A stretch of DNA of 64,000 bases from Lanius collurio (lineage: Eukaryota > Chordata > Aves > Passeriformes > Laniidae). Made by a program: the position numbers and the translations under genes. This document shows positions 37,246-58,482 of this stretch, one piece after another. Location of the stretch: contig JACBWW010000052.1 of NCBI GenBank assembly GCA_020086605.1, forward strand, positions 111,396-175,395, in the 5' to 3' direction. The notes beneath the pieces are model-generated. The model searched no databases, was not told where the DNA came from, and saw nothing but the letters and a program-made list of their open reading frames with translations. How positions within the stretch are numbered: position 1 is the stretch's first letter; the number at the start of each line of letters is the position of its first letter.

Positions 37246-39700
37246 AAGGTTGTGGGAATGTGGCTTTTAGGGTTTGGTTTTTTTTTCTTTGGAAGCAGAC
37301 ATGTTGCTGATAGTGTTGGTGGTAGGTAAGAAACTCTTGACACTGCACTTACAGATGAATGTGTTTTTGTTGTGTTCATATAACTGATGCGAAGATCTGA
37401 CTTCTCTGACTTGATGGGGTACTCCCCATGATAATTCCTCACATTTATAACTACATTCAGAGATGTTGATTTTTATTGCTGAATTTTAGCTTTTAGTCAC
37501 TCTTATAGGAGTATTGAAATGTGTGCAGGATGACGCTGCACAGATTTAGCACAGGAGCTAGGCTTCTGCTGCTCTTGTGGTTCTCATTGCTTCCTAGTGA
37601 TTCCAGAGACCCCAGGGAGGGAAGTCCATTTGCTCTTGACACATGCACATGCACGTCAGCTATTTATATTGACACTTCTGCTCAGGTCTTGTGAAAATCT
37701 CGTATGCGCTTGGTTGCTGGTTCACTTCGGTCTTTGGGGAGGGGAGCACTCAACCTCCTTGTTGCTCTACAAGATATCCTTTGAACTCAGTGCTTAGTCC
37801 TGGCATATTTTTGGTTTGGTTTTGATACTTGATTTCAGGGTAGACAAACACCTGGGGCTTGTTTGGGGTGTCATTCTACAAGTACGTGGCACATGACCTG
37901 AAGGAAGCACTAAAACTAAGATGTATGGAATAAATACATTTTATATCTCAGGACCTTGTGAAGGGTGTGGGTAAGGAGAATGATTGGCTGCCAGAAGATA
38001 GTTTTGAGAATACTATGTTTTCCTCTGCAGGCTTGAAGGCAGAGTTGCTTTTACTTTATTTGTGGGACTGTTGATCCTTGAACTTCTGTGGAAATGTGTG
38101 TATTGTCCTGTTGTGATGCATTTTGGCATCACTGTTTATGAAGCAGGCCAGGAGGACAGGGCGCAAATAGTTACACTTGGGTTAAATAGGTTATGGTCAG
38201 GGCAAAGAATCTTCTCTGTTTTTCCAGAAGCTTTTTGATGGAGTGTGTTTCTCAACCAAATTTTGTATGATGGGTTTTTGTAAATCAGATCCTGATCTTC
38301 CCAGGGTTTTCTGCAGGTTAGCAAGATGGTTCTTTCTGAGGTTTGTCTTCCGGGAGGAGCAACTGTACTGAGCAGTTTTACTGAGTAATCAGTAAAATGT
38401 TTTTCTGACCTATTTCTATAGGCTGTTGACAACAGTAATTGCTGCTGCTGTTTCTATGTGAACATTATACAATAAAACACAGTTTCTAAATTATTTGTGT
38501 TGATTTTGACAACCTTACTCTTTTTCATCTCTACAGAAAAGTGAGGAGATGAAACTTTTCCTTGGTTTTGACAAACAGCCATCCTGAAGTTGTGAGGAGA
38601 CAATAATTCGATATTACCCCCTTTTCAAATTTGGGTGGCTTATTTTTTAATTTTTTTTTTGTCCTGATGGCATTTTTAAGAAAGAAGGAAATTTTTTTTC
38701 CATTGTGGATCTACATGTGCAGGTTTTTAAAAACAAATAGTCTTTAAAGCATTTATGTTCTGTGAAGATCCTAACAAAGCTAGGAGGAGAAATATTTTAG
38801 GGCTTAAATAAGACATCTAGAGCAGAGTGTAGTAGTTTACAGTCTCCCAAAGTTAATGGCTAACTCATGTGCAAGAAGTCATGGATTTGTGTCCACTGAC
38901 ATAAGCCTGTATTTGCGTGGCATTTGCCCAGTTTGGACTGTAGACTTCTAGAACTGAGCAACAGTCTTCACTTATAGGGTTCAGCAGACCAGACGCTCCA
39001 GTGGAACAAACCTGGTCTTTCTGTAATAACAAGTCTCAGTATCATGTTTTGCTCACTGAATGTGTAAGGCAAGCAGAGAGTCCTTTTATACTCATTCTGT
39101 TTTTACCTTCTGTTCTTTATAGGAAAAACCCACTTCAAAGGTAGCAGTTTATTTCCTCTATGACTATTAAAAAAATAAAATAAATTCTATGTATGCAAAT
39201 TGGTGTTGCTTTACTTAATGAGAAACCTCAGATTTCAACCCAAATATGGTATAAAAGTTTGGAGAAAGCACAGCCATGGGTTGGAAGGGTAATGTGTTAT
39301 GATTGGATATACTTAATTGTTCACATTATTCGAACCCCTGTTTTACTATTATTGTCAACAGATGTTGTTAAACCTTAAAGCTGTAGTCGCTGACTTCTTG
39401 GTTGGAGGTTTGAACTGGTGTTAGCATTAAAAATGAAAATCAGCAAGGGATTATTTTAGTCATCTCCTAAACTAAGAAGGACATTTGTTGCTCTTGAACA
39501 AGTTGTAGGTATGGAGATTGTTATTGAATGTCCTCTCCTTGAAAGTAATTGCAAATTAAATAATTATTGCAAATTAGATACACTTCGAATGTTTATAAAA
39601 GTGGCTTCAAGTTAGTGTTCGCAGAATTAAGCAATATAAATCACAGAAGCTGTCTTAGGGACTTCTGGTGATACCTTTTCTTGGTGTTAAAATCAAGAGT
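37246..39700. other. Intronic unique DNA
   Basis: No exon or repeat family recognised; T-rich runs near 38650-38700. Confidence 0.5.
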
Positions 39701-39706
39701 CAGATA

Positions 39707-40148
39707 TGGTTAGGAGGGGAAAAAGGGATTTTATTTTACCTTGGTATTTATTTTAAGGATCCTTAGGTGCACGCATCCAGGTCAGGGGCACTAAAGTGCA
39801 CCTGCAAATGCCCACACCAGAAAGATTTGGTACAGCATTATACGTTTTTCTAATTAGTATATCTATCAAAATTTTCCAATGAGACGCTCAAGTGAGCCCC
39901 CCTCCCCAAGGAACCTTCCCCTGGATGGTTCTATCTTAGTTTACAGAATGCGTTCTGGAGAGGACCTTGGGGTCTGGGGCACGTTGACCTCTACTTAAAA
40001 AGCTTCTAAAATATTTAGTCTCTTAGTTTGACAAACAAGTTCAAGAATGTAGGCAAAAGCATCAGGAACAGAAGCTGCAAAAAGGCATGAAAGGGGTATA
40101 AAATAAAAAGACAAAAATCTTCANATAAACCTGTTGGAACTCAAACCA
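39707..40148 (-). mobile_element. Probable LTR, about 440 bp
   Basis: On the minus strand this starts TGGTTTGAG and ends CCTAACCA, with complementary tips (TGGTT/AACCA). Near its end it has poly(A)-type AATAAA words (as tttatt at about 39747-39752). It contains the window's only ambiguous base, N at 40124. An alternative right end at 40123 would give TG...CA with a possible 4-base duplication (gata at 39703-39706, nata at 40124-40127), but the N prevents a decision. Confidence 0.5.
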
Positions 40149-40455
40149 GGAGCCCCTCTCTTTTGCTTTGCCTCCAGATGAACGCAAGCCCAAACCATTG
40201 GCCCCTGACGTGCCTCCTCTGTGGAGGAACCAGCACGCGCGTCCAGCCAGTGCCTTTCCTGCTACCGAAGTTGGTTCTGAACGACGTTGCAGAAGTAACG
40301 CTGTGTCCCCTCTGAGGGCACGCCAGAGCTTGTGCAGTGAGCCAGACTGTGTTAGGAGTAAGCATATGATACGTTTTCCTGATCGAGGCAAGCCAAGACA
40401 AGGTAGCATCCCAGTTATTGGAAGATTCTCTAATTTCCCTGTAAAACGACAGTGA
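40149..40455. other. CpG-rich block, possible ERV internal remnant
   Basis: About 300 bases unusually rich in CpG for this intron (cacgcgcgtcc, cgacgttgc). The + strand has an open frame of 95 codons and the minus strand overlapping frames of 115-117 codons; none shows a domain I recognise. It abuts the probable minus-strand LTR at 39707-40148 on the side where viral internal sequence would lie, so an ERV remnant is the simplest idea. A regulatory CpG cluster or an unrelated insertion is also possible. Confidence 0.35.
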
Positions 40456-49737
<9,282 letters not shown>

Positions 49738-49945
49738 ATGTGGTAACAGGGTAAGAGGGAGTGGCTCCAAACTGACAGAGTAGGTTTAGATTAGCCATTA
49801 AGAAGAAATTCTTCCCTTTGAGGGTGGTGGCACCACTTGCCTAGAGAAGCTGTGGGTGTCCCATCCCTGGATGTGTCCAAGGCCAGGGAGGTTGGAACAA
49901 GGTGATCTTTAAGGTCCCTTCCAACCCAGTCAATTCTATTATTTT
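49738..49945 (+). repeat. CR1 LINE 3' terminal fragment
   Basis: About 200 bases of CR1 3' UTR: 'gtggctccaaactgacagag', 'ttaagaagaaattcttccct', 'ccatccctggatgtgtccaagg', and the terminus 'aaggtcccttccaaccca' followed by 'attctatt'. Confidence 0.92.
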
Positions 49946-51396
49946 TTTCATCCACTTTTTGTGAGACCATGGTTGCATGGACACTTCAGTCTGGCACAGA
50001 TCTATCCCACTTTTGTTCAAGATCAGTCTGGGTCCTCTTGAACTCCTGGCACTTTCCACTGAGATGCAGTTTTTATTCTTAGGGGATTGTTTTCAGAGAT
50101 AGCACAGAAGCTGGATCAAGGAACTGACCTAACAGTGGCTCTTGGAGAGATTTCAGCAGTAAATGGACAAGAGAAGGAATAATGCAGAAATTGTGCCCTG
50201 GCAATGTTAGACTTGTGTCCTGTTCAAGACACTGAAACCACAGCCTTAGCATCTGCAAGTGTCCCTCTGCCAATGGATAGGCATTGCCTCCTGGGAATGG
50301 TGCCCCTGAGACCTGGAAGGCTGCCTGTAGGATTTGGGTGGCTGAGTGGTTTTGAGTGTTTAGGGGCTTCATCTACTTCTTGTCTTCCTCAGCTCTCTGT
50401 GCATGATTATATGTGTGTAAATCGGTAGTATGCTTTGGGTTGTGTTCCATAGTTTTTTGATTGTCCCCATACATTATGGATGGCTTTATAGCTTTCCTGT
50501 GCTATAGCTTGTTGTTCTCTTAATATTACCTTGTTATTATCTTCCTATCTTGCTTTTTCTTGTGGTGGTACTGTTACTGACTTCTTATTTAGTTTTGGGT
50601 TATTTTTGTGGAGGCAAGTTTGTTTTTTCTTTTTTTTTTTTTTTTTTCCTTTCCCATTTCACCATTGTCCATCTACTTTGGAAAATAACAGAAATCAAAA
50701 ATACTGGTTACAGCAGTGATTGTTTCCCTATAGCAGTATATGAAGCTTGTAGTAGGAGCAGTGGTTGGTATCATGAAATGGGTTCGCATTCAGAGTCTCT
50801 TAGCAAGGAAAAGGTCATTACTCACAGTTTCAGCTGCTGGTTCTGTAGGCAAACGTAAAAAAGAGAAAGACAGTTTCTTTCATTCCATAGCTTTGAAGCT
50901 TTCAGGAAGTATGTTTGCTTGAAATCATCATTGGGCAATGGCCCAAGGTTGGACGGGGGAAGTATTTCTTGATTTCTGGGACATTCCTTTTTTCCCAAGC
51001 AGTTTACTACTGCCACATTCTAGTTTCTAATTCATATGGCAGCATTATCATTCAGTTAGCCTTTATCCAATTAAAATGATTATGTATTGAGTGCTTTAAT
51101 CTTCTAAATACTCTATGCCTCTGGCTAATAAAATATCCCGCTGATTTTTTTGTAGATGTGTGCTCCTTACAGAAAATTGTTCTAGGTGCTTGTGGATTAA
51201 TTGTAATTATGGAAAGATTTCAGAATATCTGTCCAATTATTAATGGTTTTAGCTAAGCCTTTTCCCCTTATAAGTATATAGCATGTTTTTAATGGTTTAA
51301 GCAGAATTTCAGCTGTTTTTTTTTTTTTTAACTTGAATGGGACAAGATTTTCACTGGAGGATTATTTATTTTTAATTTTTTTTTCAGAGTTCTTGA
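49946..51396. other. Intron 2 unique DNA
   Basis: No exon or repeat family recognised; poly-T runs at about 50629-50647 and 51320-51331. Confidence 0.5.
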
Positions 51397-51401
51397 GACA
51401 T
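51397..51401. repeat. Target-site duplication (gacat), left copy
   Basis: Identical to 52453-52457. Confidence 0.85.
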
Positions 51402-52452
51402 TGTATTGGTTTTGCATGGCCTGGTTTTTGGTAGTGATGGGGGGCACAGAGGTGGCTTCCATAAGAAGATGCTAGAAGCTTCCACCATGTCTGGCAGAGC
51501 CAATCCCTGATGGCTCCAAAGATGGACGTGCTGCTGGCCAAGATTGAGCCAATTAGAAATGGTGATAATGCCTCTGTGATAACATATTTAAGAAGAAGGA
51601 TAAACAAAAGTTGTGGCACAGTTTTAATTCCAGTCAGAGAAGAGCAGAGTGAGAACATGTGAGAGAAGCAACTCTGCGGACACCAAGGTCAGTGGAGAAG
51701 GCGGGTGAGGAAGTGCTCCAGGCACTGGAGCTGAGATTCCTATGCAGGCTGTGGTGAGGACCATGGTGAAGCAGCTGTCTCCCCATGAAGATCCAGGGGC
51801 CTGTCGAGATCTGATGCAGCCCATGGAGAAGCCCTCGCTGGAGCAGGTGGATGCCTGGGAGGAGGCTGTGAACCCATGGGAGACCTGTGGAGAGTGGAAC
51901 CCTGCTCCCAAGCTGGAGCAGCCTGTCCTTCAAGGACTGCACCCTGTAGAAGAGTGACCCACGCCACAGCAGTTTTGGGTGGACTATTGCCTATGGGATG
52001 TACTCACATTGCAGCAGTTTGCAAAGAGCTGTTGTTTGTGAGATGGACTCATATCAGAGAAGTTAGCGAAAAACTGTCTTCCCGGGAGGGACTTCATGCT
52101 TACAGCATGGGAATGACTTCTCTTCCAGAGCAGCAGGAGAAGCCATGGATGATGAATTGATCATAGCCCCCATTGCCTGCCTTTCTTGTAGAAGGAAGGA
52201 GGGATGGGGGGAAGGTGTTTTTAAGGGCTTATTATACTTCTCATTATCCTACTCTGATTTCATTAGTAATAAATTCACCTTTTATCTCAAAGCTGAACCT
52301 GTTTTGCCTGTGATGATGAACGATCTCTCTCCTGGTCCTTATCTCAACCCATGAACCCTTTGTTAAAATTTCTCCCCTCTGTCCAGGTGTGGAGGGAGCA
52401 AGTGAGCAGCTTTCATGGGTGCCTGGCATCTGGCCAGTGTTGACGCATGACA
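51402..52452 (+). mobile_element. Solo LTR, ERVL-like, 1051 bp
   Basis: Begins TGTATTGGTTTTGCATGG and ends GACGCATGACA, with an exact 5-bp duplication, gacat, at 51397-51401 and 52453-52457. The sequence follows a widespread avian LTR type that I recognise from memory: 'tttgcatggcctgg' start, a TATA-like 'aacatatttaagaagaagg' near 51581, repeated 'ctggagcag'/'cccatggag' words (51800-51960), poly(A) signal AATAAA at 52268-52273, and U5 with 'cctggtccttatctcaaccca' and 'gtgcctggcatctggcc'. Open frames of 71-102 codons inside it are incidental. No viral genes remain. Confidence 0.93.
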
Positions 52453-52457
52453 GACAT
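52453..52457. repeat. Target-site duplication (gacat), right copy
   Basis: Identical to 51397-51401. Confidence 0.85.
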
Positions 52458-53698
52458 CTGGCTTAGTGTTGAGACCAAAACCAACACTGGATTTAAGTCC
52501 CTAAGACTGTTCCAAATTGTTATGGATTGTTGTGTGGAAAGGGAAACTGTTCCTTCTCTTGAGCTGAGACAGGAGCTTCTACTAGAAAGACACTGTGTAG
52601 TGTTTAGAAGATGCATCACAGTATCTCTTAAACATCAGCTTTGTCTTTTATGAGTGTCAATAGCTGTTGCATATATTAACAGAAAAAAAAACCCCATATT
52701 TTTACAGTAATGACAATACCATGTTTAATTTTTTTTTTCTTCTCTCCAGATATGAATATCAAAACATGAAATCTATTCATCTGGATATGAAGAAATATTA
52801 TTCAATATTACATTTGTTTTACCAACACAGTTTCTTTCTATAAGTATCACTGTAGATCAGAAAAGCAATGATCCCATGGGAATGTGATGATATTCAAGAT
52901 GTCCCATTCCAGCTGTGCGAAGAAACCACACAATGTTTCCAAGCCAATGCAGTTTATTTTTTTTTTTTTGATTCTTATCCTGAGTCACAGGTTTTCTTGA
53001 AGAATGGTGATAATCAGGGATTTGTAAAAACATCTGATTTGTCCATTCATTACTCACTTCCACTTGGCCTGGGAAGACATCTCTGCCACAGTTGTGGTCA
53101 ATAAATTGTTTCCTTGTAAATTCAGGTTCTGCGGAACTTTCACTTTTTAAGGCACTATAAAGATCCTTTAGTATTTTTGTGCTTTCCGTGTGTGAGCCAA
53201 TTACAGACTTAAAATATTTTGAAGAGTGTTTCCTCAAACATCTGTGAAGTTTTGCAGGTAATGTTGCTTTTCCAAGTTCCCACACAGTTTGGCCAGTCTG
53301 TACATGCCATCTGACAGCAAAAAAAAATTAAAAGGATTCATCTAAGAAGCAGGAATTGCATTTATGATTCTAAATAAGGAATCTAAGAGGATATTATTAG
53401 TCTTATTAAAGCTAAACTTGTAATACCATATAAGTTAATGTCTTATTAAAAATGTTTATTTTTTTAGTATTTTCGAGGAGATTGTCATAGAAACTTATTT
53501 AAAGCTATGGCTGAGAGCACATCTGTGGATATGCTAACAGACAATTACTTGCTTAAGTCTGGAAGATGACTTCTAATATTTGGGAGCCAGTGTGGGTCAG
53601 AGCTACTATTGAGTAGTGGTATGATGTGTTCCTATAAATTTCATTCCTTTAACCCAGGCATTACTCTAGTTTGGAGTTTGGAGCAACATAGAGGACTG
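52458..53698. other. Intron 2 unique DNA
   Basis: No recognised feature; poly-T/A runs at about 52682-52740 and 52957-52969. A 142-codon minus-strand frame (52857-53285) has no recognisable domain. Confidence 0.5.
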
Positions 53699-53704
53699 AG
53701 GTGT

Positions 53705-54124
53705 TGTTGTAGTCACTAGGTTTAGTTTAGCAGGCTGCAGCTTTCCATGAGAGCTCAGTGGAGCTGCTTAGGGCAGAGCGACTATTCTCGCACTCATATA
53801 GTCCATTTCGGATGGCTCCGTGTTTTTTCTCCGGCAGCTATCAGCATTACAGCCAGTGATGACAAAGGAGGTGAGAAGGGTCCCTATAAGGTTTTAAGAG
53901 GCTCTTTTAATTGTTATATCTTACCCCCGTGATCCCCAGAGGCAGAGAGACCTCGTGATTCGAGTGCAGGGGGGTTTTGTCAGGGGTTCGGGGTGGTGCA
54001 TGGGCGGAATTGGGGCACAGGAACCAATAGGGAGAAACCCGAGGGAGTGGCCAGGGCTAAGGGCAAGGAGTAGAAGGGAGAACAGTGTGGGGTAGGAAAA
54101 GCAGTGGGTAAACAGATCATCACA
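53705..54124 (-). mobile_element. Probable solo LTR, ERVK-like, 420 bp
   Basis: On the minus strand it starts TGTGATGATCTG and ends GTGACTACAACA. It is flanked by aggtgt (53699-53704) and aggagt (54125-54130), five of six bases identical, fitting an aged 6-bp duplication. It contains an ATTAAA poly(A)-type signal (about 53903-53910 on +), a CCAAT-like cctattggttcc and a CpG-rich terminal region, as in passerine-type ERVK LTRs. No viral coding region accompanies it. Confidence 0.7.
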
Positions 54125-54130
54125 AGGAGT

Positions 54131-57100
54131 CTCCCATATTCAGCCAGGCTTGAAGTTCCTGGATATCCCTGCTTTTGCAGACTTTAAACCTAGATATCTT
54201 GAGCTTTTTGCTGCTTAGGATCTGTAGCCAGATTTGAGACTGTAAGATTTTACAAGCTGATTCTAGAGTTTCTTGCCAGGAGAGCTGCTACAGACTGGTT
54301 TAGCACAAGTACTGAGCTTAAGCAGTACATGCTGTTGCAGAAACAGTTATCTCCTTTCTCCTCCTTTCTTCTCTGCTAAATTTTAGCATATGTCTGATCT
54401 TGTATCGAAGAAATTTAGGGAACTGAAATGGCACAAAGCAAACCCCAACAAACAGAAAACGGGTGAGTTTTCCTCTTTGACCCTCTCCTCAGATAATCTG
54501 GATTGGTAATGTTCGAGTAGGTGTGAGGGCAGGACTACTTTTCATGACAGCTGACCAGAGGATGGCTTTGCTGTGGTCTTTAACCAGCCTCTGAAGAGAA
54601 GCTTTCTAGATATTTCTGAAGGCACTACATCTTTCTGCCATTTGGTCCTATGTGTTTTCAGAAGAACACATGGTGTTAATTCCTGAATTTCCCCAGCAAG
54701 CTTTCTCTGGCAATAGAAAAAGACAACATGAGCAATTTGAAAGGGGAAAAAAACCCCCAGTATTATTAGGTCAAGAAGACAGATGTCAAATCAAGTCTAT
54801 AATGAAGAGTAGGCCACATGTTAATCAGAGTTTCAAATGTGGATCCACAATTTCATTTTAGCCAGCAATAGAAACATAAGTGGAGAGCAAATATATTTAA
54901 AATACAAGAATCTGAAGAAAATGAGAGAAAAGATAGGTGAAAATAAAGAAATGGGGAAAAGGTTGATAGTTTTAGGTAGAGCAATTACAGTAGGAAGAAC
55001 AGAGTAGAATTGACAGGTGAATGAAAGACTGAGAAATTTGATGTAATGCAGTATCCTTGTGGTGGTTATCTGATCTGAAATTGAGGTTTTTGGGGCCAGT
55101 TGCTGAGCAGTTCCACAGACTCGACAGACCTGCCATAAAGACTTTGAGGAAAAGCATATGTACCCTTCCTCTCAAATGCAGAATCCCAATTGTTGCTGTT
55201 CTGCTGTAACTTTGGTTTGTGCCAGGGTTTTGCAGCTGGAGGTACAGGAGAAGCATCAGTATCGCATGCTGGTTTCTAAGGGAAGGATTCTTTGTAGCTG
55301 TTGTTTAGCAAGCTAAAATACTGTCTTTTTCATAACACACAAGTGGATTTGATATTTGCAAATTAATTTATCACATTGTGTAGCTGTGTCATAGAATTTC
55401 TGATTTATGGGATGTCAGAGGGCCAGCCTGGTGTTTTTCACTGGGCTTCAGCAACAGAGAGGTGTCAAGGTGTTTGCGCTGTGTTGGAAATTAAATACAG
55501 AAATCTGTGCAAATCCTTATGCTGACTTTGCTGCTTAGATTAGGTTTTGGAGAAGGAACTTCATTCTAGTTAAACATTAAACTTTCATGAGTGCTTAAAT
55601 AAAGCTTATCTCAGCCACCCCACTAAACAACAGAAACTGCTAAGCTACAGAGCACAGTAATAGATTGCATCATAACATAATCCTGAAGATAACAGCATTT
55701 AAAGCTTTGATCTGCTTTTTGTTTGTTTGTTTGTTTGTTTCTGAAAGTTTCAAGAAGAGTGTAGGTGCAGTTCTGAGAGGCAAGAAGTAATTTCTCTCCC
55801 AGGATTAGCCAAGGCAGTATGGAATGTTAAGGATTTCTTGTTTGTTTTTCAGCAATTTGAAAGTCCTTTCAGTCCAGAAGTCCTTGACTGGAATGGTCAT
55901 ATTTGATTTATTTATGTTACTTGAAAGATAATTTTAATTTAAATGTATTGTTTGCCAGCCTTACTGTGAAACAAAAGTAAAAAAAGACACATCCAATAAA
56001 TTATTATAATTACTTTAAATATTAAAGTTTTCTCTGGATTTTGAGGACATGGCAACCTTGAGGATTCTGTGAGTAGGCTGGGATATCTGCTGGCAAGATG
56101 CAGGGTGGAGAAGGACATGTATATGGGCATGTTCTAGCTTTGCAGTGATTTATATTGGAAAGCAGATGCAGGGTTAGAGTCCTTACTCTGTCCTTTGCAA
56201 TTCAAGATCAACACATCTCAGAAGATTCATAATTGACTTGGACTTCAGTTTATTCTGATGTTCCCTTTGCTCAGTGTGCCTTTGAGCAGATGGAAATGCA
56301 TATCCCATTTCTGAGAATAAGATCTTAAATATATTGGTGTTGAAATTTTGTGGGGTGTGATTGGGCTTTGTTGCACAACAGTATTGCTCTTTAGGGATTG
56401 TCATCACTGTGATCAGTTAAGTCATTGGGAGCAATGACTTAATTTGAAGTAGTTTCTCCATTTCGCAACTGTCCTAATCATTTTGGGACTGTTCTTTCGT
56501 AGGAGAAAAAAAAAAAAGAAAACCTTTCATTTTTCAGGTTTTCTTGGAGTTGGATTGAATCTTTCTGTTAGAGAAATTGGTGTCTGGGTTCCCATTGACT
56601 TCAGTAGAGCATGCAGTACCAAGCTTCAAGTAATGTTATACCATCTGTGTGGGAACATACTGCAGGAGGAAGAAAGCTGGCGATAAAATGTTCAGCTTCT
56701 TTTTTAGTTGGGAATGGAGCACTAAGAATATTCTTAGGTTTGCAGCCTTCTGAGCTGCTTCTGGTAAATGTAAAGATGCCTATAGGCAGCCCGGTGACTG
56801 GCAGCTTCATGCACATGGAGACTTGGTGCTTCTGTGAGTTTGTTGTTAAGAGCTTCTGTCAGAACCTTTCTCCTCCCTTATGTGTAAAAGGTTCAGTAGC
56901 CAACTCTGCAGCAGTGTTTCTCACCTGCAAGTGGAAAAAATGGCCCGAAAACTTTGGGTCTTAACCTTTCCTGTGCTGTGTGCACAACTTGGAGCCTGTG
57001 AGTAGTGGGGCTTGCTGAGGAAGTGCTGTTCTAATCTGGTTTAAACCCAGAAGAGCAAAGAAAATTAAATCTCTTTGTATAAACTGGAAAGGGCTTTGAA

Positions 57101-57289
57101 GGTTCAAAATATACCCCAAAACGAGATTAAAACCAATCAAGGTTAGATGTTGGTGCCAAAAAAAAAAACGGTGTGTTTTATTTAATGCTAAAAGAGGCAG
57201 AGAGAAAGAAGTGTGTGTGTGTGTGGGGGAAACAGAGAGAGAGTGACAGGGGTTAGGTGGAAAACATATCAACCCTCCAAGGGTCCCAA
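54131..57289. other. Intron 2 unique DNA
   Basis: AT-rich, no exon recognised. It contains (GTTT)n at 55715-55740 and (GT)n at about 57211-57224. Confidence 0.5.
55715..55740. repeat. (GTTT)n microsatellite
   Basis: Five to six uninterrupted gttt units after a T run. Confidence 0.9.
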
Positions 57290-57790
57290 AAGCATCTCAT
57301 TGCTTCCCTCCATCCGGTCTTCTGATGGTGAGGGTACCCTGTCACCGCTGCCATGCCATCCCATGCCACGCCAAAATACAGAATCCAGTGGATTAATACG
57401 TGGTTTAGGCAGGTGGGAATGCCCATGTGTCTTCCCTGCAGGAGGTCAGTTTGACACTGTCCCTTGCAATGCCCCTTGCAATGCTGAGGGTCTGTTGCAT
57501 CATGTGTGGTGTAAGGTCTTGGGACCCCTTTGGGGAGGGCCTTTGATGGGCCATGACACCCCCTCTTGTCCTCCTCTGCACAGTGGAGGATGGGTGTTAC
57601 ACCCAAAGCCCTTTGTCCTCCCACCCTGTGGTGTGAGGGTCTGCTCCACACTGGTAGCTGATAGCCCTGGGGCTGTGGTCTCCACACTGAGGGTGTTAAG
57701 CTTGTGCTCTGTGAATGTCCTCAACCCCAAATTGTTACTTTATAGTATCTTCATCAGTGTAGGACCTCTCAGAGCCCCATTCAGGTTGTG
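57290..57790. other. Unclassified GC-rich block
   Basis: About 500 bases clearly richer in G+C than their surroundings, with the window's longest open frame (192 codons, + strand, 57213-57791) and a 144-codon frame on the other strand. The + translation is rich in Pro, Cys and Gly with no domain, signal peptide or motif I recognise, and no splice sites flank it. The short word 'tgccatgccatcccatgcca' at about 57349-57368 shows internal repetition, as does 'aatgccccttgcaatgc' at 57467-57483. A decayed ERV segment is possible. Confidence 0.35.
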
Positions 57791-58482
57791 ATAGTCTTCT
57801 CTCCAGATTTTGTAATACAGTTTTGAAAGTCCTTAATGAAAATGTTTTAAGACATAAACTATAATATTTCAGTCTCTTAACAAGTGCAACCCTGGGCCTG
57901 AGAGAAGACCCACCTCATGTTCTCACTACTGGAAAATAAACCAAGGTGGGTGGGTCTGATGTGGTAGTGCAGCAACAGAGGGGGACTTTTTGCAGCATGT
58001 TTTTCATTCGGAAAGAAACACATGATTTTACAAAAAAGAGTGCATAGTTAGTGTCAAGCAGCTGAATTGCCCTGGGAGATGCTTCATGTGTACTTCTGTT
58101 TCAGCCATAGGGCTGACTTAGTCTGCCATTGCAGACCTTATGCTTGTGTGTGCAGTCCGTCAGTTGTGGAAGTCTGGTGTAGGAAAAGGATGGTAGGACT
58201 TTGCTGCATAATACACGTTTGATGATGTCCACTTCATTCCTTGCTTTGCTTTCAAACTGGCATTTGCTGGTGGACTCCAGGGTACAGCTTCACTGGCAGG
58301 ATCATAGCCAGAAGCACTTGTTTTCAAAAGTGAGGAATGACTAGGAGGTCTTCCTGATACCTACCCACATGGGCATCATTCAGGGACTCAGAATGATGGC
58401 CTACTTCTTTAGCAGATGTAGTGTTTAGCAGAAAATTTGGATTAGTTGAGTTTTCAGTCCAATTAAGTAACTGGAAATGAAG
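57791..58482. other. Intron 2 unique DNA
   Basis: No recognised feature. Confidence 0.5.

Noticed and set aside
51624..52160. Frames of 71-102 codons on both strands
   Set aside because: They fall inside the solo LTR at 51402-52452; the repetitive translation reflects repeated non-coding LTR words.
52857..53285. 142-codon minus-strand frame
   Set aside because: No domain recognised, AT-rich codon use and lysine-rich end; no supporting context.
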